Source: Nitrosopumilaceae archaeon AB1(1)
Lineage (GTDB): Archaea > Thermoproteota > Nitrososphaeria > Nitrososphaerales > Nitrosopumilaceae
Assembly: GCA_033471095.1 (NCBI GenBank)
Contig: CP136752.1
Location: forward strand, 416,765-464,251
Direction: 5' to 3'
Length of the DNA: 47,487 bases
Part shown: one piece after another, positions 43,187 through 47,487 of the stretch
How the letters are laid out: each line of letters starts with the position of its first letter
Numbering within the stretch: position 1 is the first letter of the stretch
Notes under the pieces: model-generated
Database searches by the model: none
The model's input: the letters and a program-made list of their open reading frames with translations, nothing else
What the model was told of the DNA's origin: nothing
Position numbers and translations under genes: made by a program

Positions 43187-43314
43187 TATTCTAGAAAAAC
43201 GAATAGGTTGTATTAAACATAAAGATATTATTATTTAAAAAAATCAATGTTATTTTATATACAATATTATGATAGTATCATAAAAGTTATAAAATACATT
43301 ATGAGAATGTGAGC

Positions 43315-43947
43315 ATGAAAAAGCAGAAATTTGCTCTCTTTAATACTTTCAAAACCAAGAGTAATGACCTAACTGGAGAGGCGCAGAGGGAGAGGGCGAT
43401 AGTAACGATTCTTGCAACCCAAAATAAACCAGATACAACTAGAAGAAAGATCAGTCAGATAATAGCGGGGGATAATTCATGGCAGAATGTCTACTCGGGA
43501 ATCTATCATGATCTAGATGAGGTATTAATTCCACAAGGATTAGTAGAGGAAGGAGGACGATTACCACTAAAACGTGGACCGAAAGCCATGCAAGAACATG
43601 GTGTATCATATTACAAATTAACATTAGATGGTATGATAGTAGCACTATCACTAAGAGAGTTGAAAGACAAGTCAAGTTTGTTGAAGAAAATATTCAAAGT
43701 GTCTAAATCAGAATATGATGAAATTCTATTACTAATTGCAAAAAATATGCCAAATCTAATCTCTATAATGTTTGAAGAGTATGTTAAAGAATATTTTGCA
43801 GGCAAGTTTAAAAAACTATCACCTTTAGATTTTAATTCTATGGATATGGCTCAGAATTCTATATTTCAGATATGTAAAGAAATTATAAAAGGATGCTCAG
43901 ATATGTCTAATGAAGATAGACACAAACTAAGTAGAATGCTAAACTAG
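43315..43947 (+). CDS. Conserved protein of unknown function, possible winged-helix
   Basis: 210 residues from the ATG at 43315 (a GTG two codons upstream is also possible). The N-terminal part (about 20-110) alternates helices and a basic hairpin ('RRKISQIIAGDNSWQNVYSG', 'VEEGGRLPLKRGPKAMQ', 'YYKLTLDGM'), resembling a winged-helix DNA-binding fold. The C-terminal half is helical. There is no membrane segment or catalytic motif. It is divergent from amt across about 130 bases, so control of amt is a possibility worth testing, but nothing else supports it. Confidence 0.55.
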   Translation: MKKQKFALFNTFKTKSNDLTGEAQRERAIVTILATQNKPDTTRRKISQIIAGDNSWQNVYSGIYHDLDEVLIPQGLVEEGGRLPLKRGPKAMQEHGVSYYKLTLDGMIVALSLRELKDKSSLLKKIFKVSKSEYDEILLLIAKNMPNLISIMFEEYVKEYFAGKFKKLSPLDFNSMDMAQNSIFQICKEIIKGCSDMSNEDRHKLSRMLN

Positions 43948-44005
43948 CAGAATATTAACACTATTCACATAAACATTAAAATCCGTTGCAGTAAGGATTG
44001 TACAT

Positions 44006-45037
44006 ATGGCAAATTCACATCTATTTGCAACAGTAAAGGCATACAGTAAGAAAGGTAAATTACTCTCAAAGAACGATTTGCAGACATTTGCCGAATCCAG
44101 AGACCTAGAAGAATTAATCACTAGAATCAGAAATACAAACTATTCTCAAGCTATGGAGGGACTAGAGAAGACTCCAAATTCTGAGCAGATTGAGTATGCA
44201 CTACAAAGTCATCTAGCAGATATCCATTATTCCATCGCAAAGACGTCTGATAGTAAAGTATTAGATGCATATTTTATGAAATTTATTATTAGAAATTTAA
44301 AATTAATTTTAAAAGGTAGAGTATTACAAAAATCACAACAAGAGATTGAATCGCGTGTAAATTTACATGCAGAGGAATTAATTAGACAACGAGATGTGGT
44401 TGTAAAAGCTCTTGTAACTAAGGATCTAGAAGAGACAGTATCTAGTCTTTCAGATACAATATTTGGTAAAGATGTAGCAAAGGCCGCAGCATTATATCAA
44501 GAAAATAACAATATCCAAATATTTGATACATATTTTGATAAAACAATAATTAGTCATCTAGCAACTTCTCTGAGAAATTCTGCAGACAGAGACATGACAA
44601 GACTTGTAGGAATTGATATTGATTTTTACAATCTACTAAGTATACTACGTGGTAAATTTTGGGAATTAGATACCACTCAGATACAAGATTTAATTATTTC
44701 ACAAACATCCAGGGTATCGAAGGATTTATTAGGAAGAATGATTAATTCCAATTCTGTCAAAGAAGCATTTGATGAATTATCCACTTCAAGCTATAAAGGG
44801 ATAATACCGGAAACAGAAAATGAGATTGATGCAATATCTGCATTTGAGCGCTCTATGGATTTACTTGCATACAAGGAGGCATCTGCTAGTTTCACAAGGA
44901 TGTTTAGTCTTGGAACTAGCATAGGAATTACCAAACTAACTAATTATGAGATACGTAACATCTCTGCAATTGGATTTGCCGTAGAACATGGCATACCTAC
45001 AGAGACAACGATGGCAAAGATCATAGTGAATGAATAA
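44006..45037 (+). CDS. atpC: A-type ATP synthase subunit C (central stalk base)
   Basis: 343 residues of the V-ATPase d / AC39 family. Helical repeats include 'SHLFATVKAYSKKGKLLSK', 'AYFMKFIIRNLKLILKGR', 'VGIDIDFYNLLSILRGKFWE' and 'LGTSIGITKLTNYEIRNISA', the last matching the C-terminal family signature. It couples the rotor ring to the DF shaft. It is detached from the other ATP synthase genes by the rhodanese and amt. Its TAA overlaps the next ATG by one base, so the following small membrane protein is co-translated. Confidence 0.88.
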   Translation: MANSHLFATVKAYSKKGKLLSKNDLQTFAESRDLEELITRIRNTNYSQAMEGLEKTPNSEQIEYALQSHLADIHYSIAKTSDSKVLDAYFMKFIIRNLKLILKGRVLQKSQQEIESRVNLHAEELIRQRDVVVKALVTKDLEETVSSLSDTIFGKDVAKAAALYQENNNIQIFDTYFDKTIISHLATSLRNSADRDMTRLVGIDIDFYNLLSILRGKFWELDTTQIQDLIISQTSRVSKDLLGRMINSNSVKEAFDELSTSSYKGIIPETENEIDAISAFERSMDLLAYKEASASFTRMFSLGTSIGITKLTNYEIRNISAIGFAVEHGIPTETTMAKIIVNE

Positions 45038-45288
45038 TGATCAAAATATCAAAAAAACCCAAGAAAAATGATGTCAGCTTTATTGGGGTAATTTGGGTAA
45101 GCAGTATACTTGCAATGATCTTTACACTCCCAGTATTGGGAATTATTTTTGGCGTGCATCATCTTACTGGAAATTGGGTTTTAGGGATAATTTTGGGTGT
45201 GATTACACACTTTACAACATTGATCTTTTCTGGACGGATTTCAAGATTCCTTACACGCAGTATGACAGATATGGTTGATCAAGTTTGA
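45037..45288 (+). CDS. Small two-helix membrane protein coupled to atpC
   Basis: 83 residues. A basic N-terminus (KISKKPKKND) precedes two hydrophobic helices (about 14-42 and 48-66). It is chained to its neighbours: the ATG overlaps the atpC stop by one base and its TGA overlaps the next ATG. Tight coupling to atpC suggests a role in ATP synthase assembly or as an accessory subunit, but I recognise no family. Confidence 0.6.
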   Translation: MIKISKKPKKNDVSFIGVIWVSSILAMIFTLPVLGIIFGVHHLTGNWVLGIILGVITHFTTLIFSGRISRFLTRSMTDMVDQV

Positions 45289-45923
45289 TGGGTGATCGTG
45301 ATTACCGCAGTGTAATCAAAGGCGCTATAGAATCCATTGGCAGAGAAATTGAGCCCAAATTTGATAAAAATGATTTTAAAAATATTCAACTACACGAAGT
45401 TGTTTCATGTCTTCGAAGATCATACTATAATAGAATAGATCCAATTGAGAGAGATTATAATAAATTCAGTGATTTACTTAGTGGCTTGGTACGAAAAATG
45501 CAATATGGAACCGAGGAAGGAAAGTATGACATCAAAGGGGTAAATTTAGTTGGAAGTTCTGATATGATTGTTGATGACACCATTGTACTATTTAGATTTA
45601 CAGAAAAGTTACCTGAATCCCCAATGGGCTCAGATATCTTATATCTTAATGGTTGCATGTGGATCTTTGATAAAATGGATGCTATCTTGATATATCTTAC
45701 AGGTGACCGTCAAGAGACATCATTTTCTCTTAGTAAAAATACAAAGATGTTTGAGGAGACATCTCGTAGAGCAAAGGTATTAACTGATTTATTGCAGACA
45801 AAGAAATTACCAATATTAGAACCATCCCCAGAATGTTCAGATTGTCAATATTATAGCCGGTGTTTCATTGATAAAAAGATTGGACGTTCGGTCTCTTTGA
45901 AAGAGATGATTGGGCTCAAATAA
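45288..45923 (+). CDS. Cas4/RecB-like protein with an iron-sulfur cysteine set
   Basis: 211 residues from the ATG at 45288. It follows the Cas4 layout: an N-terminal Cys in 'HEVVSCLRRSYYNR' (about 41), a central 'LVGSSDMIVDDTIVLFRFTEK', and a C-terminal 'CSDCQYYSRC' (C-x2-C-x5-C) for an [Fe-S] cluster. Where active PD-(D/E)XK nucleases have ExK, this reads 'FRF', with a Glu-Lys two residues later, so activity is uncertain. No CRISPR repeats or other cas genes are near. It is translationally coupled to the small membrane protein and atpC. It may be a housekeeping DNA-repair relative of Cas4. Confidence 0.6.
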   Translation: MGDRDYRSVIKGAIESIGREIEPKFDKNDFKNIQLHEVVSCLRRSYYNRIDPIERDYNKFSDLLSGLVRKMQYGTEEGKYDIKGVNLVGSSDMIVDDTIVLFRFTEKLPESPMGSDILYLNGCMWIFDKMDAILIYLTGDRQETSFSLSKNTKMFEETSRRAKVLTDLLQTKKLPILEPSPECSDCQYYSRCFIDKKIGRSVSLKEMIGLK

Positions 45924-45934
45924 TCATAATAAAT

Positions 45935-45962
45935 TAAAAAGATAATACAAAAAAGTAAAAAA
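45935..45962 (-). terminator. T-tract terminator after the 36-residue membrane protein
   Basis: Three T-runs (T5-T6) on the minus strand, at plus-strand A-tracts 45936-45940, 45949-45954 and 45957-45962, lie about 40-65 bases after the stop at 46002. A short TTATC/GATAA hairpin (45964-45981) precedes them. Confidence 0.45.
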
Positions 45963-46001
45963 GTTATCTATCTAAAGATAATTAAACATAAAGATATATG
46001 A

Positions 46002-46112
46002 TTACTCTAGTGGTTCTGGATGACCTTTACCACGTAGTGCAAATGTCACAATAGCCAAAACTATTGCTACACCTAATGCTGCTCCATATGCTGCTATTCC
46101 TGCTTCTGCCAT
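46002..46112 (-). CDS. 36-residue single-helix membrane protein
   Basis: ATG at 46112 to TAA at 46002. The peptide begins 'MAEAGIAAYGAALGVAIVL' and consists of one Ala/Gly-rich transmembrane helix (about 5-26), then a short polar tail with RGKGHPEP. It is flanked by a promoter-like AT-rich region and T-tract terminators, so it is a stand-alone transcription unit. Such tiny helices are often accessory subunits of membrane complexes, but I cannot assign one. Confidence 0.6.
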   Translation of the reverse strand: MAEAGIAAYGAALGVAIVLAIVTFALRGKGHPEPLE

Positions 46113-46202
46113 ATTTTGTTTTCAGCATAGCGTGAATATATAACTTTAGTGCATATAGTATGGTTTTATGATTTAAACATAATTCTAGTATTTTATGATA
46201 GA

Positions 46203-46748
46203 CTAGTATCTGAGATCAAATTCAGCCTCGTTTTCTCCGCCCATAGTCATAGAACTAAGATTATATATCAAATTCCCTACAACTTGCCAAGAGACGTCAT
46301 CTGATTTTAATAATTCCAAAAATTCGTCATCCAAGTCATCATTTCTTAAAACAATTTTTTCAGTAAGTGTAATTGTTGTATTACTCAAAACAGTAAAAAA
46401 GTTAAATCCCACAACCATTCCATCTGCTCGCTCACCAATTTGTCCTTTAGTGATTAATTTATCATTATCATAATCATATAAACTGAATAATACTAGTTGT
46501 AAAATGATTGAGCGTTGATTTTTGTTTGTGACATCTATCTTTAAATTAATATATGTTTTTTTTTCAGTAATCTCTACAATCTCTATAGCAGAAATAGAAG
46601 GCTCCAATGGTACAACACCAGTTTGAATGGTTCCTACAGTTCTCCCATCATTAGATAATTGTATGGTAGGAGAATTAGACAAGGCAAATATACCTATAAT
46701 TGCAATTAAAACGATTGCAGTTCCACCAACGTATATTTTACGATTCAT
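46203..46748 (-). CDS. Membrane-anchored extracytoplasmic protein of unknown function
   Basis: 181 residues. An N-terminal transmembrane anchor (about 5-23) leads to a beta-sandwich-like domain ('YINLKIDVTNKNQRSIILQL', 'NTTITLTEKIVL') resembling DUF4352/LEA-like extracellular domains found in archaeal surface proteins. There is no cysteine or catalytic motif. It has the same orientation as the 36-residue gene downstream, 90 bases away. Confidence 0.5.
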   Translation of the reverse strand: MNRKIYVGGTAIVLIAIIGIFALSNSPTIQLSNDGRTVGTIQTGVVPLEPSISAIEIVEITEKKTYINLKIDVTNKNQRSIILQLVLFSLYDYDNDKLITKGQIGERADGMVVGFNFFTVLSNTTITLTEKIVLRNDDLDDEFLELLKSDDVSWQVVGNLIYNLSSMTMGGENEAEFDLRY

Positions 46749-46820
46749 GATTTATGATTAATCATGCCATTGAATAAATGTTAAGAAACAGATTATATTT
46801 ATGATGTAAATAATTATACT

Positions 46821-47171
46821 ATGCAGTACTTTGAGGCCGTAAAGATTGGAAAGAGGCGAGCTAATGAATCTCAGATGCGATTATTTGATGTGGCAGGATT
46901 CGCTATGCTGACATTAACAGTAAAGAAGACAGATGGAGAGTTTAGCCCTGTTGGGGAATCAGAATATACCACGATAATCCACACAGATGATGGTTTTGTG
47001 GTAATCATTGTAGACGAGGATGGATATACAAAAGCTCAGTCCAAACCACTTGAAGAGGGTGAATGTAGAGAATTTTATAAAAAATTACGCGATACTGGAA
47101 TGGAAAAATTCACAAAGGATCGTGTAAATATATGGACACAACAATATGATGTCATTTCTGAGTTGGAGTAA
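46821..47171 (+). CDS. Small soluble protein of unknown function
   Basis: 116 residues. Two beta-rich stretches ('AMLTLTVKKTDGEFSP', 'DGFVVIIVDEDGYTKAQS') and a C-terminal helix with basic and acidic residues suggest a compact alpha/beta domain. There are no cysteines, membrane helix or recognised motif. Its last 20 bases overlap the convergent UMP kinase gene. It is divergent from the anchored protein at 46203 across about 70 bases. Confidence 0.5.
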   Translation: MQYFEAVKIGKRRANESQMRLFDVAGFAMLTLTVKKTDGEFSPVGESEYTTIIHTDDGFVVIIVDEDGYTKAQSKPLEEGECREFYKKLRDTGMEKFTKDRVNIWTQQYDVISELE

Positions 47172-47487
47172 TTATTGTTCCACTTGTAGATTTACCAGTA
47201 ATCACTTTTTCTAGAATTTTAAGATCAGCTTTTACAATTCTAGTTTTAATTTGTGAACGCTCTATTATTTTTAAAGCAACTATATCCATAAGATCATAAC
47301 CTCCTGCCATAGAATCTTCGTGAATTAATATATTTTTCAAATCTTTAATATTAATTCGACTAAATTTTTTAGCCTTTGGATATTTGTTTGGATCTAAATC
47401 ATATACTCCATCAACATCAGTTGCATTGATAAATTCAGATGCAGAAATTTTCTCAGCAATCAATGCTGCTGTTCCATTTGTACCTGT
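47152..47487 (-). CDS. pyrH: UMP kinase, C-terminal part (5' end outside window)
   Basis: The frame is open to the right edge, where it reads 'TGTNGTAALIAEKISASEF', so the start lies beyond the window. 'NATDVDGVYDLDPNKYPKAK' is the nucleotide-binding segment typical of archaeal PyrH (amino acid kinase fold), followed by 'GGYDLMDIVALKIIERS'. It phosphorylates UMP to UDP, complementing pyrB/pyrI at 31-32 kb. Its 3' end overlaps the convergent 116-residue gene by 20 bases. Confidence 0.88.
   Translation of the reverse strand, partial: TGTNGTAALIAEKISASEFINATDVDGVYDLDPNKYPKAKKFSRINIKDLKNILIHEDSMAGGYDLMDIVALKIIERSQIKTRIVKADLKILEKVITGKSTSGTIITPTQK

Noticed and set aside
45288-45923. cas4 of a CRISPR-Cas system
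   Set aside because: No repeat-spacer array and no other cas-like gene occur in the window, and the catalytic motif is altered.
1-47487. CRISPR array anywhere in the window
   Set aside because: No regularly spaced repeats of 20-40 bases were found; the only tandem repeat is the two-copy 16-mer before cdvB2.

Overview
The window is an AT-rich, gene-dense archaeal chromosome segment. It most likely comes from an ammonia-oxidising thaumarchaeon (Nitrososphaerota, probably the Nitrosopumilus side). The evidence is the combination of an Amt-type ammonium transporter with a signal peptide, two CdvB/ESCRT-III paralogs, an A-type ATP synthase, the archaeal mevalonate-5-phosphate dehydratase (aconitase X) pair, a PEFG-CTERM surface protein, a CopC-CopD copper protein, cobalamin genes (cbiF, bluB) and archaeosine-precursor genes. 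Genes are packed tightly. Many start with TTG or GTG, several have a TATA box placed for leaderless transcription, and seven convergent pairs overlap at their 3' ends. I see no rRNA, tRNA, CRISPR array or insertion sequence.

Layout. 0-6.6 kb: the end of cbiF, a racemase-like protein, cdvB, the two aconitase X subunits, endonuclease III, a secreted protein, and sulfate assimilation (cysH-sat). 6.7-13.2 kb: a ThiI-like THUMP protein, a glycosyltransferase, two small conserved proteins, a short-chain dehydrogenase, an LPG-synthase-like membrane protein, and a DprA/ComF-like pair whose second gene has an in-frame stop. 13.3-19 kb: GPN GTPase, homoserine kinase, and queC, folE and queE. Among the last three lies an accessory patch with a candidate structured RNA, a PD-(D/E)XK-like nuclease, and a decayed MNT/HEPN pair. 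19-26.5 kb: the second cdvB, a glycosyltransferase-GtrA fusion, a substrate-binding protein, APS kinase, and a large CopC-CopD-propeller fusion. 26.6-29.6 kb: an accessory island with Fic, a PIN protein and an HNH-HIT fusion. 29.7-32.4 kb: the PEFG protein and pyrB/pyrI. 32.4-45 kb: ATP synthase genes (K; E-A-B-D; I; C), with bluB, a rhodanese and amt among them. 45-47.5 kb: a Cas4-like protein, small membrane proteins, and the start-less end of UMP kinase.

How the genes fit together. Ammonium import (amt), copper handling (CopC-CopD) and the proton-driven ATP synthase suit a chemolithotrophic ammonia oxidiser. Sat, CysH and CysC handle activated sulfate. FolE, QueE and QueC make the 7-deazaguanine precursor of archaeosine; queD is not in the window. 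CbiF and BluB act in cobalamin synthesis.

Most unusual signals. (1) Conserved reading frames are interrupted or lack a usable start: a ComF-like PRTase (TGA), the AtpD N-terminus (TGA), the small aconitase X subunit (no ATG, GTG or TTG before its conserved start), a nuclease/MNT junction at an A8 run, and a broken HEPN gene. (2) A 13-bp perfect inverted repeat encloses a hairpin whose loop is a start codon. (3) A multi-helix RNA candidate lies at 16.6 kb. (4) A related TGAAATTT-type motif lies upstream of both cdvB genes. (5) An HNH nuclease is fused to a HIT-like domain lacking the catalytic histidine triad, beside PIN and Fic genes. Without tools I cannot tell assembly errors from biology for the interrupted genes.
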